Shown here piece after piece: positions 11,151 through 21,872 of a stretch of 64,000 bases of DNA (the stretch's first letter is position 1; the number at the start of each line of letters is the position of its first letter). The notes beneath the pieces are model-generated. The model was not told where the DNA came from, ran no database searches, and worked only from the letters and a program-made list of their open reading frames with translations. Source of the stretch: Typhlomys cinereus. Taxonomy: Eukaryota > Chordata > Mammalia > Rodentia > Platacanthomyidae. Made by a program: the position numbers and the translations under genes. The DNA is taken from contig JALPQD010000076.1 in assembly GCA_023101885.1 (NCBI GenBank), positions 3,688,897 to 3,752,896 of the forward strand, in the 5' to 3' direction.

Positions 11151-11449
11151 CGGGCTGGAAAGGTGGCTCAGGGGTTAAGCCTCCGCCTTGCAGGCGGAAG
11201 GTCCTGAGTTCGGATCCCAGATTCCACGTATAGACGCCAGGAGGAAGCGGGGGCGGCCTGCGCTTCTGGTCCTGGTAGGGCGGAGCCTGTGAATCCCGGG
11301 GCAGAAGGTGGAGGCGTCCATGGTGGTTCGTGAATTCGTCCGTGGTTCTACACACACAGACATACACACACACATGCGTGCACACATACATATGCACACA
11401 TGCACAATTGAATAAACAATAATAAAAAAAGTTCTTCTTAAAAAAAAAA
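11151..11449 (+). mobile_element. SINE-A copy 2
   Basis: Full-length, same head, body and CA-rich tail as copy 1, with the AATAAA-type end and poly(A). The 15-bp duplications 11136-11150 and 11450-11464 differ at one base. It sits less than 100 bp from copy 1 in the same orientation. Separate duplications show two independent insertions and not a tandem copy. Confidence 0.95.
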
Positions 11450-11534
11450 AGAATCGTCTCTATAAAGAAGTTTCATGAGTCCCTTCCTCCCACCTTTTAT
11501 GTCTTACCTGTTGGACACTTTTTTCTTCCTTCAT

Positions 11535-11868
11535 ACATATGTGTGTTGTGTGTGTGTGTGCCTTTGCATGTGAGTGGGTGTACATATGTGTGTCTGTGGA
11601 GGCCCAAGGTGATATCAGGAATCATCCTCCATCTCTCTTCCACCCTAGTGCTTTGAGCCTGGGTCTCTAATTAAACCCAGAGCACTCCATTAGGGCTAGT
11701 CTGTCTAGCCAGTTTGCTCTGGGTTTTGCCTCTAGGGCTAGAATTATAGGTGACTACCACATCTACCAGACATTATTATGTGGTTTCTGGGGATCTGACT
11801 TAGGTGTTTTTTGCTCAAAAGACAAAAGCTTTAATCAATGATCTATCTCCCTAACTCTTTCCCCCTTT
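11535..11868 (-). mobile_element. B4-like SINE (reverse)
   Basis: A TG-rich tail (11535-11600) leads into 'ggaggcccaaggtgatatca', 'aatcatcctccatctctctt', 'aaacccagagcactcc' and 'ggggatctgacttaggt', ending at 'aatgatctatctcccta'. This is the order of a reverse B4-like rodent SINE. It matches the copies at 14050, 18823 and 54655. Confidence 0.7.
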
Positions 11869-12104
11869 TTAAAAACCGATTTCATCAGTCTATCCTGGAT
11901 AGAATCTGAGATGGCCCCATCCAGGCCTCATATCTATTTAGGTCTAGCATTCACTTTGCTAATGTGAGAAGATTCAGTTCAATGTCCACACAACAAGACT
12001 CTTGATTAGTTTCTCTTTTGGTCAAATGCTAGTCCAGTCATTGACTGTCTCAGAGGCTAAGTCACAGACTATTTCTGGTTACTTTTCTCACTATTGTGTC
12101 TAAA

Positions 12105-12283
12105 GGCCCGAGAAGATATAATATATGTAAGGAAAGTCTTATTTTGGCTCATGGTTTAAGGGAGCACAGTTCAGCATGGTGGGGAGGGCATTGAGTTTGC
12201 AGCTGGGACTCCTCCCACATGGGCAGATCAGGAAGCACAAACCAGGGAGTTGCTGCTGCTCCTATTCAGGGCAAATCTTTTTT
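12105..12283 (-). mobile_element. rodent medium-reiterated repeat fragment
   Basis: 'gtcttattttggctcatggtt', 'cacagttcagcatggtgggga' and 'tcaggaagcacaaacc' match the pattern also seen at 59190-59350 and, more weakly, 55075-55420 and 18005-18372. It is a widespread rodent repeat whose name was not determined. Confidence 0.5.
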
Positions 12284-12348
12284 TTTTTTAAACATTTTTT
12301 ATTATTATTTCTGCTCATACAAACTTAATCTACCAAGATGCGATTCTC
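12284..12348 (-). mobile_element. L1 extreme 3' end
   Basis: T-rich start, then 'aaacattttttattattatttctgctcatacaaactta', which matches the 3' end of the minus-strand L1 at 29221-29270 almost word for word. It is a severely 5'-truncated L1 insertion whose poly(A) tail is the T-run at 12278-12290. Confidence 0.75.
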
Positions 12349-13594
12349 CCCCCCAACTTACATGTTCCACAAACAAAATATATGTTTATATGTGACTTTT
12401 TCCAAACTGCTTATTGTGGGCATCTCCTTCTATAACTCAGTATTAATCACTCATGTCTTTGGGGTTACATAGAAAACAATTTATGTTACAAAACAAAATC
12501 CTCCCTTAAAAATGTTTGCCCTGGAAGTGACGAGGGAGGAAATCACAAACTGTTATTATTTTCCCTTACATGGATCTAAATATTAACATTCCCTTAGCTT
12601 TAAAGATTATTTTTATGCCGCTCTTCTATAAACAGTTGGGTATAGTAACTCTTCTGTTGTCTTGTGTTCTGTCTGCAGCATACCCAAACAACTCAGCTAA
12701 AAGAGGAAGCAAATCAATACAACGGGTTATTTGGCATGGTATGAAGAAAATAAAGATGTTTAAATAGCTTAAAACAAGTTAAAAGAAAGCACAGCATATG
12801 GTAAATGAGTTTAAATGATTAAACCCAGCCTCAAGATCCTCAAACAGAGGAAGAAGTGGATCTCTTACTGCAACTGTATTCACTGCCTGGCTTATGGAGC
12901 ATTCTTCACAGCAGCAACCAATGTGGTAGCAAGGGCAGCAGTGAAAGGAGGAGATGGAGCAGAAAGGAAGATCCACAACAATAGTTGTCATGTGACACAG
13001 TCTGTGGCACTAATGCACAGAACATTGTTCTGACTAGTCAGCTTTATGGCATCCTTAAGAGACAGCACTACCATGCCTCTATTCAGCAGAAGAGGAAAGT
13101 GCTTTTCTGATTGGCTAAGTAACTAGTGGAGGGACCTTGACTTGGAGAACAGTGATGACTGACCCTGGCGGAATGTTCTGGGGTTTCTCTTTGATCGACC
13201 CAGTTACCCCATTGAGTCCACAAGGAACCCAGGAGAAAAGCAAGGCTTGGAGGTGTGACCAGTAAAGGAAGTGGGCAGGACTGGAGTTGGGGTCTCAAAG
13301 AGTCAGGGCCGCCTTTCAGTGAGGTAGGTAGGATTTTTGGCTTGCAGGCTTGGTTTGAGCTGGTTTTTGGAACAAGAGAAGTGCTGTCAGCACAGGCTGC
13401 TGTCTTGAGGGGACCCCGGAGAGCTGGCCTTCCTGAAACTGCCTCTTCCGGAGCCATGTCCTCTGTTTCTTAGTAATGCTCACAGCTTCCCAGAGTAGAG
13501 GAGAGGCCCATCTACTTGCCTCAGGCACATTTTAGGGGTCACCAGTATGGAAGAAAATAGATTTTTAATGAAAGGAAATAATCTCTTATGTTAG
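12349..13594. other. unique non-coding sequence
   Basis: No repeat was recognised. Opposing open frames up to 124 codons (13083-13457 minus) lack known motifs and overlap frames on the other strand, as expected by chance. Confidence 0.5.
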
Positions 13595-14045
13595 CTTTAT
13601 TTTTAATTTATACTGAGTTTATGTGTTTTCATTACCCATTGCCTATCCCCACCCCATCTCCCCTCCAGCCCATTTCCCTCCTTTTCTCACATCTCCTACA
13701 TGTGCGACTCATTGAGTCCCATCTAGCTAGTTCCTTCATACCTACAGGGGGCAAAGGTCCACCAGCGGGTGAACTGTAGAGTGTAGAGGTTCCCCTCTTT
13801 CTTGTCCAACATGGGTCCCATGCAGTTCTTCAAGGTCATGTTCTGTCTCATGGAATCCATTCCTGTTCCATGGAAAAAGTATTGCTAGGCCAGTTGTTGT
13901 AGAGGTCTAATGGAAATGGATAGCATTGCATTGAATTCTTGTGTATGACAGCCCTGATATGAACAGAAGCTGCTGTCTGACACTACCTCTCCCCATCATA
14001 TGGCACTTACATTCTTCTTACTGCCTCCTCTTCTGCAAGGAAGAA
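13595..14045 (-). mobile_element. probable rodent L1-type 3' UTR fragment
   Basis: A pyrimidine-rich stretch ('cattacccattgcctatcccc', 'ctccagcccatttccctcct') followed by 'gttctgtctcatgg' and a final 'ttcttactgcctcctcttctgcaa' resembles the antisense 3' UTR at 29270-29420. It is too diverged to assign a subfamily. Confidence 0.4.
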
Positions 14046-14049
14046 ATAT

Positions 14050-14356
14050 TTTTTAATGTAATATGTGCATATGTGCGTGTATGTGTGTGTGTGCACGCGT
14101 ATGTGGATGACAGCAGTTGATGTCAAGAATTATTCTCTCTTGTTCTTCCACCTCATTCTTTTTGAGATGGGCTCCCCAATCAAACCCAGAGCTGGGGGTC
14201 AGTTTGCTGTGAAGATTCCCAGTCTCTATCTTCAGAGGCTGGAATCACAGGCTGCCATATTCTCCCAACATTTTACATGTGATCTGGAGATTTGAACTCC
14301 AGGCCTTTTGTTTGAATGGCAAGCACTTCAACTGCTGAGCCATCTCTCCAGCCTAG
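14050..14356 (-). mobile_element. B4-like SINE (reverse)
   Basis: A TG-rich tail, 'gatgtcaagaattattctct', 'tcaaacccagagctgggggtc', 'ggctggaatcacaggctgcc', and a clean head complement 'gctgagccatctctccagcc' at 14336. Near full length. Confidence 0.8.
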
Positions 14357-15942
14357 AAATAATGTTTGAACACAGCATTTAAAATAAGTGAATATTAAGT
14401 TTTTTAAAAAGTTTTAAAATTAAAATAAATTTCAAAAAACCCCACTTGAACAAAAATATGAACATTTAAAATACAGAATCTGAATGATATGAGGTGACCT
14501 TGTTTGCACTGTTGGGTAGAGACTTGCACGGGAAGAGTCCAGGGTTGTCCACTCTACCCACAGGACTTATTGGGCCGTTTACTCCTGCTGTCCATGGACA
14601 CCGCTGCCCACTGGCCTCCCTCAGGGACTCCATGAAGCTTGAGGAATCTGACCGATGCTCCCGTAGTTATTACATCATCCAAATAATACTTCTTCATTTG
14701 CTGCTGTGCTTTAAAAATGAGGACGACATTTTTCAGTGATACTTTGAAAACATGAAACCTCTCTTTCCTTCTGTACTTTCTCCCCTTCCAAAACCAAGAG
14801 TAGTTTAGACAGAAAACATCAATACCATTTCAGTTTTAGAGCTGAGCTCTGGATCTCTCTGGTTTCTCTTTCCTTATTTACATTTGAGGTGTCAGCTTAA
14901 GAAACCCTGGCTCCCCTCTGGGCACTATAGCTAGGACACATGTGTCTTACCACTTTCCTCCAAGGGCACAGTGGAATTGTCCAGTCGTTGCGACCTCAGG
15001 CTCTGAGGACTCCACTCAGCAGTCTTAGTGCTAAGTACAAATATAGCTGCTTCCCACCCCAAAAGACATTTCATTTATTATTTTAAAAATATTTTCTTTG
15101 GGCTCCTTTAATCCTTGGGGAGCTTTACTTGATGAATAGCAAATAAGTTCACTAACCAGACTGTTGTTATAAATATCCATGGCATTAATTCAAACCATTT
15201 GCATCGGAAACTTTTTTTTTTGGAGGAAAAGGGGTGGCTGACCTCACCTCAAGATTTGGGACATGATTTTTTTCCTTAAAATAACTACAACATCCATCAT
15301 TTTTTTCCCTGCTGGTGTGTCAATTTTTTAATGAGAGGCTGGGTCCCTTCAGAACCTTCAGTCTCCATAGTAACACCCCGGTGTGTTTATTCTGGCTTAC
15401 TGAAATAAAACACTGAGGAAAAGGTCAGTGACTCACTTTTGATTGGGGGTTTCTCCAATTAGAGAATATTTAAAATTTGACATCGACATAAAGATACTAT
15501 GCATGTCAAAATAATATCCGTGGCACACATTTTAAATGAATAAATTAGAAAACACTTAGGGAGATGTTTCCAAACCGGACTCTTTCTTATTTATTTATTT
15601 ATATTTTACAGGTGCAGGTGTTTTGAGATTATTATTGTTTTCATCCATGTATAACCTTTGATTCCTTCCCGGGTACCTGGGTTTGAGTAATGCATTATGT
15701 AATGGATTACAGTGTCTGGCATGGCCAATGCAGCTCTTGGGTGTGCCTCTAGACTTATGGCAGATGCAGCTAAGCTGAGCTAGTATAGGAAGTCTTCCTC
15801 AGGGGGCCATTGAATAGCCAGGAGGGGCAGACACTTGACTTGGACACCAGAGCTCCTGTGCCTTCCATCTTTGCACTCTGGGATGGCAGCTTTTTCTTGG
15901 GGTGTTTGATCTAGTTGATTTTGCATTTGTTTTTCTTCCTGG
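14357..15942. other. unique AT-rich sequence
   Basis: 1.6 kb with no recognised repeat. 15050-15560 is notable for ATTTGCAT (about 15198), a half X-box CCATAGTAAC (15365-15374) and several TAAT cores, which makes it a second candidate conserved non-coding block. No coding potential seen. Confidence 0.45.
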
Positions 15943-16258
15943 GGCCAGGAAGATGGCTCAGTGGTTAAAGAGTTTGCTCTTCAAGTCAAAGGGAAGGGAG
16001 GGGGGAATGGCACGGGGGTCCAGCTGTAATTCCAGCAGAGCCTGGGAATCTTCCAAGCTGGCTGGTCTGACTAGCCCTAATGGGGCATGCTGGGTTTAAT
16101 TAGAGACCCAAGCTCAAAGCAACAAGGTGGAAGAGCAATGGGGGATGATTCCCGACATCATCCCCAGGCCTCCTCATGCGCACACACCTGCATATGTACA
16201 TGTGGGTTCACCCACAGGCAAATATGCATACATGCATATGAAAAGGAAGAAGGGAAAA
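15943..16258 (+). mobile_element. B4-like SINE
   Basis: The head 'ggggccaggaagatggctcag' is followed by 'gggggtccagctgtaattccag', 'agagacccaagctcaaa', 'gatgattcccgacatcatccc' and a CA-rich tail with 'catgcgcacaca'. Plus orientation, moderately diverged. Confidence 0.75.
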
Positions 16259-17289
16259 GGAGAGAGCATGTCTGCAGGGTGACCATCACCAAAAGCAGAA
16301 GACACATCAGTGCTAGCTGCTGTGATTCCTTTTTTTGCCGACACTGTGCTGAGCAGTGTGGCTTTTGGACCAAGTTCCTTTGCTCTCATGGGATGTTCCA
16401 GGGAAAGGGAAGACTTTGAGTGGCAAGTGAAGTTTCCTCTTTAGATGAGGAATCTGTTCCAGCAGTAGGCAGATGCACCCTTCTCCAAGGAGCAGTGTCC
16501 CCCCTCAAGGCTCTCCAGAGCATGTCTGAGAGCTGGGGCCTGCTTCCTGTTGAGTCCAAGCTAGTCTGGATCAGTGCCCAGGACCTATGACCAAGCTCAG
16601 GAGAACAGCCTGTCCCGTATGCCCCATCTGGTCAAACTCTGATTAGAGTTTATTTAAATAAAGTGAGATGCAGAATCGCCTGGTGACACTAGAAGTCCTC
16701 AGCCTCCTGGGAACTCTGCATTGTTGTAGAACTGAAAATAATTCCCTGAGGCAAGATGATCTTGGGAACAGTTGGGGGGGGGGCGCTTGCAGAGAGACTG
16801 AAGAACCAAGTTGAGTATCTAAGACCTAGATAGGATTCTGCACAATCATTCCAGGTACTTTGCTGAGTAGTCTCAGAAAATCTATTTTTTTTTTTCAATT
16901 TGTCTTCTTAAACCAGACCTTAGAAGCCAGGCCTTCCTCAGAGAACTTCACTCAGTCAGTTAATTACAACTATTTATATTGTGGTGTCAAACTCACTGCC
17001 AGGTCACCTGGGAACAGGAATGACACAATTCTCTCCTGGATCTGACCTTTTGGTTTGGATAGACCAAGTGTGAATGAGTGAAAACAGAAAGATTATCACT
17101 GTAAAATACTCAACACTATGAAGGGGGCAATCATGTGTTAGACAGTGTTTGTCAGTCTTCTCCATCTTTGCCCCCAGGGGAAGATGTGGTTGGAAACGTG
17201 CTTTAATAAAGCTCGTGTTGCCTCAGTCCAGCCCCCACAGGCCATGTGTTCATCACTCAAACGCCCATTGGACTATCAAACCCAAGATT
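16259..17289. other. unique non-coding sequence
   Basis: No repeat recognised. A run of nine Gs lies at about 16775. Short frames show no domain. Confidence 0.5.
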
Positions 17290-17640
17290 AAAATTTGTTT
17301 CATTGCCTGGCATGTAATCAAAGAGACCTGAGTTCAGAGGCTTAGATCCTCACATGGAATGCTGGCTGAGTGTGGTAGCCTTAAAAGACAGAGGTATAGA
17401 ATCTTCAGAGCAAGTTGGCTAGCAAAATCAACCCTGTCAGCAAGCTCTGGGTTACTGGAGATCCTGTTTAAAAAATAGTGGTAGAAGAGCAATGACGGAT
17501 GATTCCCAATATTGACCTTAAAGATCTCCACACATGTGTATACACATGAATATACACTCATATTGCATATGCATCCCTATGCATGTGAATATATGTTCCA
17601 CAATGCATTCCCACACACATACAAATAGAAATAGAAAATG
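17290..17640 (+). mobile_element. B4-like SINE, head degraded
   Basis: 'gacctgagttcagaggcttagatcc', 'tggctgagtgtggtagcc', 'agcaagctctgggtt', 'gacggatgattcccaatattgacc' and a CA-rich tail follow the same order as the SINE at 15943. The first 30 bp of the head are missing or decayed. Confidence 0.65.
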
Positions 17641-17716
17641 TCAGAATGAAACCTATTACTTTGTATCTTAAACTAAGAAAAAAATAAAATTTGCTTCATC
17701 ACTTCCCCATCTTTTT

Positions 17717-17800
17717 TTTTGTGGTGCTAAAGATGAAACCCGTGGTCTTGTACTTACTAAGCAAGCACTCTACAACTGATCCATATTCTCAGCTCTCTTC
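17717..17800 (-). mobile_element. ID-like SINE
   Basis: Reverse ID pattern: a T-run, then 'gatgaaacccgtggtcttg', 'aagcaagcactctacaactga' and 'ccatattctcagc'. The tail (T-run at 17712) is still visible. Confidence 0.7.
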
Positions 17801-18004
17801 CTCTCTTCTAATTATGGGAAAGAACATTTAATAAACATACTATAGTTACTGCCATTTCGTGTCTCTGATGTCTTCCCATACAACTCTTCCCTTCCCATAG
17901 CTTCTGCTTATTCATTCATCCAGTTATTGTTTTGTCAGTCAGAAGCAACAGTGTAATGGTCCCAGATGGCAGGGCACAGGTAGAGTACCTGACTATGTTA
18001 TCAC

Positions 18005-18372
18005 TCATATCAGCCAGCTTTCTGCCACTGTGACAAGGTCCCCCAGAGAGAAAGCCACCTAAAAGAGGAAAGGGTCATGCAGACTCACAGTTTCAGAAGT
18101 TTCAGTCTGTTGTCACCTGGCGCCGTCACTGTGGGCTTGTGGAGAAGAGTACATGGAGGAACAAAGCTGCTCACCTCGAGGCAGCTGGGAAGCAGATGAA
18201 CAAGCGCAAGATTGTTCCCTTCCAAGGCGTGTCCCAACCAGGCACTCCCCATCTTACTCAGCTATGTACTCGCTAGTGGATTGGTCTGTAATGAGTAGCG
18301 CCTTGAAGAGCCAGTCACTTCTCAGCAGCATCACATGAGCTTTGGGGACATTTTATATTCAGGCCATGACAT
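18005..18372 (-). mobile_element. rodent medium-reiterated repeat
   Basis: 'atcagccagctttctgccactgtgac' start, 'gaggaaagggtcatgcagactcac' and later 'gaagagccagtcacttctca' with 'attcaggccatgacatc' end. It is the general type of rodent repeats that begin with a 'ttctgttgctgtgac' phrase. The family was not named. Confidence 0.45.
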
Positions 18373-18384
18373 CGTGAATTCAAA

Positions 18385-18475
18385 CAAATCTTTAGAGAGG
18401 TAGGTGCTATTACAGATGAAAGTGGGAGAAACTGAGACATGACATGCTTGCTGGCTGAATTTTCGTAGCACAGTT
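18385..18475 (-). mobile_element. probable MIR fragment
   Basis: 'agaggtaggtgctattacagatgaaagtgggagaaactgagac' equals the reverse MIR core around 'gaggtaggtactatta...acagatgaggaaactgag'. Only the core survives. Confidence 0.5.
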
Positions 18476-18822
18476 TTCACGAGCAAATGCCTTTTGTTTC
18501 ATGGCTTTCTCGTTAGCTAGAATTTTGCAAGTGACGTTGCCGACCTTGCCCAGATAATGAGTATGAAAGTTCACTAGTGACCCAGAGAATGAAGAGAAAA
18601 AACAGACCAACCAACCATGAATGAATGAAGGTTAATGATAACCTTGAAGACTGTAATGGGGAAAAGTCTGCTTTTGATGTGAAGATCATATGAAGGGATC
18701 TTTGTGTTGCACTGGCTGAATTTGCATGCAAAGCATACAGAGAACTCCCACCCACTTTGACTAAGGATCATAAGAAGACATCTGGGAAAAGCAACTTCCA
18801 AGCTCCTCTCTGTGATGATAAG
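18476..18822. other. unique non-coding sequence
   Basis: Nothing recognised. Confidence 0.5.
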
Positions 18823-18824
18823 GG

Positions 18825-18868
<44 letters not shown>

Positions 18869-19104
18869 CAAAGGGCTTTTGAGTGTGTGTGCCTGTGGAG
18901 ACCCAGGGTGACTTCAGGAATCATCCTTGATGGCTCTACCTCCTTACTGCCTTGCTGTATGTTCCAGACTCTACGTTCCAGGGATTTGCAGGCTACCACC
19001 ATTTCCTCCCGGCATTTTACATGGGATGTAGAGATCTAAACTCAAGCCCTTTTGATTGCAAAGCAAAGATTTTAACCCTGAGCCATCTCCACAGCCCAAT
19101 TTTT
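18823..19104 (-). mobile_element. B4-like SINE (reverse), host of a nested SINE-A
   Basis: (TG)n tail at 18826-18868, then 'gagacccagggtgacttcagg', 'aatcatccttgatggct', 'tgtagagatctaaactcaagc' and head complement 'tgagccatctccacagccc' at 19080-19097. Its head end is the target of the SINE-A insertion that follows. Confidence 0.8.
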
Positions 19105-19360
19105 AAAAAAATTTTTTTTTATTCAATAGTGCGTGTGTGCGTGTGTGTCTGTGTGTGTGTAGAACCACGGACGAATTCGGGAACCACCATGGACACCTCT
19201 ACTTCCTCTGCCCCGGGATTCACAGGCTCCGCCCTACTAGGACCAGAAACGCAGGCCGCCCCGCTTCCACCTGGCGTTTAGACGTGGGATCTGGGATCCG
19301 AACTCAGGACCTTCTGCCTGCAAGGCAGAGGCTTAACCCCTGAGCCACCTCTCCAGCCCC
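19105..19360 (-). mobile_element. SINE-A copy 3 (reverse, nested)
   Basis: Full-length reverse copy: A/T-rich tail, short TG tract, 'gaaccacggacgaattcggg', body, and head complement 'gagccacctctccagcccc'. The duplication 'cccaattttt' (19095-19104 and 19359-19368) shows insertion exactly at the head of the older SINE. The internal 'taaacaaggaggagg' segment seen in other copies is shortened here. Confidence 0.93.
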
Positions 19361-20589
19361 CAATTTTTTTTTTGACAAAGTACACACTTATCACTAGGGT
19401 ATAATTAAGCACATCTTGATTTTGCAGATCTGGGGAAAGGTCTGAGAATCTTCATTTCTAACAGATTCTAAAGTTGATTCCCTCGATTACATTTTGAGTG
19501 TCAAGGATATGCCTAGAAACAGAGGCTCGTATGCAGGGAGCTGTCGGAGGCTCACTGGTATGGTCCCAGGGTAACAGGATATTGATATAGGAGGATGGGA
19601 ACCAAAGCCAGCACTACTGCCTTTTAGGGTTTAAGCAAGACACTTGAAGTTTCTCAGCCTTTTTCTCTCTGTAGAATGTAGTGCGCACCTTCCTGGAACA
19701 TGAAAGGAATCTTTCATGGAATGTGAGTTTATAATTGGGTACATCAGTTGGCATCTACTGGGCGATGTGCTGGTCTCATCAGTCTGGCTATCTTGTGTGG
19801 AGGTCTCAGGTCTTTATTTACTTCTGCTTTCTTGAAGGGTAAAGGGAGCCTCTTCATCCCTCATAGATGTTTTCAGTGCTCCTGGATCTTAGCTAGTGCC
19901 CTCTGACCCTGGAGAACAGTGACCCTGCAAAGGAGCAGCTCACAGCCCTGGAATCCCACCCTGAGATCACAGAGGGTGAGTGTGCAGCACAGGTTGTCTC
20001 CTGAGCTTCCAGTCACTCTACGCCCCCATATTCTCAGAATTGCCTTCTCTACCTGCTTTCGAGTCTGGTACGTACACCGTGAAGAGTGTCCAGAGATGTG
20101 GGTTTCATTTTACAGACCCGTGAGTGGTTAGAGATAGAGAGGAACTAAGAAACAACCAAAAGCAGACAAAGGGAATTTCACTTGCCAAGTTCAAAAGTGG
20201 AGGCCGGGCGAAGCAGAAGCCAGAATGTTTGCACAGCTGACATACAGCAGGGTGAGCAGTCCTCGGGCTATGCTTTGCTGAATATTCTGCAGTCTTCTTC
20301 CTCCCACTGCTGAAAGTCTAGTGATGTCAGATGCGGTCCAGGGCTTGTAGTTTTGGGTGCTAAGGACTTCTGGCTGGAATCCTAAGTGCCTCTGGGAGAC
20401 CGAACTAAACAGGAACTTAGGGGAGCTAATCCCCGAATCTCCCATGGGGGATGGGGCTGCTCTCATAGAAGCTTTGCTGTTGAGTTCCCAGGCCTGTGAG
20501 CAGAAATTCTAGTTTGTGAGTAATTTAAGTGCTAATTTTTTTTTCCATTGAGACTTTTTCCTCCCATGGAACTGTTCAAACTTTTTTTT
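19361..20589. other. unique sequence with a MIR-like patch
   Basis: Around 19605-19700, 'ttaagcaagacacttgaagtttctcagcc' and 'tctctgtagaatgtagtg' resemble plus-strand MIR ('gggcaagtcacttaacctctc...ctgtaaaatg'). The rest is unrecognised. The T-run ending at about 20589 adjoins the inverted repeat. Confidence 0.45.
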
Positions 20590-20957
20590 TTCACAACTAA
20601 AGTACAAAAGCAGACTGTCCGTTACTCCTGATCTAGGGACAAGCTCACGGGAATGTTGGGGGGAGGAGAGTCCACTCAATAGTCATTCAGGATCGTCATG
20701 GGAAACTATTAATAAAACCTAAAGTTATCCCATGGCCACACTAGGGGACCCTGAATTTTATTCTAAGTGTCTTTAGGACATGCTCTAACTTGGGCCTAAT
20801 GGAAGGCAAGGGTGGAAACCTGCAGGTTGGAGCACAGCTTCAAACAGAGGGCATGACTGAATGACTATTGAGTGGACTCTCCTCCCCCCAACATTCCCGT
20901 GAGCTTGTCCCTTGATCAGGAGTAACGGAAAGTCTGCTTTTGTACTTTAGTTGTGAA
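20590..20957. repeat. high-identity inverted repeat, 101-bp arms, 166-bp spacer
   Basis: The arms are 20590-20690 and 20857-20957. Aligned by hand, the right arm's reverse complement equals the left arm at 99 of 101 positions (mismatches near 20617 and 20635 on the left arm). A weaker A/T-rich extension reaches about 20579 and 20968. The spacer is unrelated unique sequence. Transcription would give a long near-perfect hairpin. It could be a non-autonomous DNA transposon with long termini or a template-switch inverted duplication. No target duplication is visible. Confidence 0.95.
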
Positions 20958-21099
20958 GAAAAAAGTTTTCTGTTCACACTGAAATTATCCTGAGTGCTCT
21001 GCCTCTATTTTCTTTCTGGAAGCAGGATCAATTGCTCTTGATATTAAAGGACATTAGAGAATTTCATTTCCAGTATGCTGCGATGCTGGAGGATGCTGG

Positions 21100-21830
21100 G
21101 GACGATTCCTGCAATGTCTCACTGTCCGTCCTCCTTTCCCTTCTCTTTTCCTGAGGTGCCTGGAGGTATCACTCTGTCTTCCTGCTCTCCCTTGTCATTA
21201 CAGTGTTCCAGAACTGCATGTCCTCCCCTCCTTTTCTCTTTCCATCTGTGAATCAAAACTTTCCACTCATCTTCCAAAGTAATCTTTGTAGCAATTATAT
21301 CTGTAAACATCCCTCTTGGGGACATTTTGTGTTTTGTTGGAAATGGCCCAGAAGTTATGATGGATGAATTTGGAATTGTCATTCAGTAGTCCTTGGTAAT
21401 ATTTTATTAGGTACATGATGGACCTGGGGAGACTTGTTGGGACTTGTATGTTCTGTGCCTCTTTTAGCTTCATCGTCAGAATGCTTGGGACTCTTATGCA
21501 TGACTTCATTGCTCCTGAATGTAGGTTTCATACATCTGGTTGCTTGGCTGTTTCCAGAAAGTAGGGGTAATAGTTCCATTAATGTATCATCTTTTCCATG
21601 ATTAGAAAAGAAACCTGAGAGTGCTCTCCTTGCACATTTGGAGATGTAGTTTCCTCCAACACCTGTTCTCTCAAGTCATGAGATGTTTGAAAATAACCAC
21701 ACAAATTCCTGTGTCTGAGCCTGTCTTTCCGATTCCTCCTAGAGCAACATAAATTTTTGCTAGCATAAGCTAATGTCAGCATGTACCTACCTTCCACCTC
21801 TGCCTGCAGATTCATGCACAGTACATAATT
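21100..21830 (-). other. stretch with tiled minus-strand open frames, origin unknown
   Basis: Minus-strand frames of 60-90 codons at 21119-21382, 21267-21509, 21379-21579 and 21579-21815 cover this stretch almost end to end in two reading phases. That pattern can come from a frameshifted, decayed retrocopy. I recognised no protein family, and no poly(A) tail or target duplication was found. Chance open frames are an equally good explanation. Confidence 0.25.
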
Positions 21831-21839
21831 ATTGATTCA

Positions 21840-21872
21840 GATTAGCTACAGATTCAGAATCTGTAGCTAATC
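21840..21872. repeat. perfect 33-bp palindrome
   Basis: GATTAGCTACAGATTC (21840-21855) is followed by one A and its exact reverse complement (21857-21872). The 16-bp arms have a single-base centre, so the sequence could extrude as a cruciform or hairpin. Confidence 0.97.

Noticed and set aside
13083..13457. 124-codon minus-strand frame
   Set aside because: Overlaps an equally open frame on the plus strand, and no recognisable motif.
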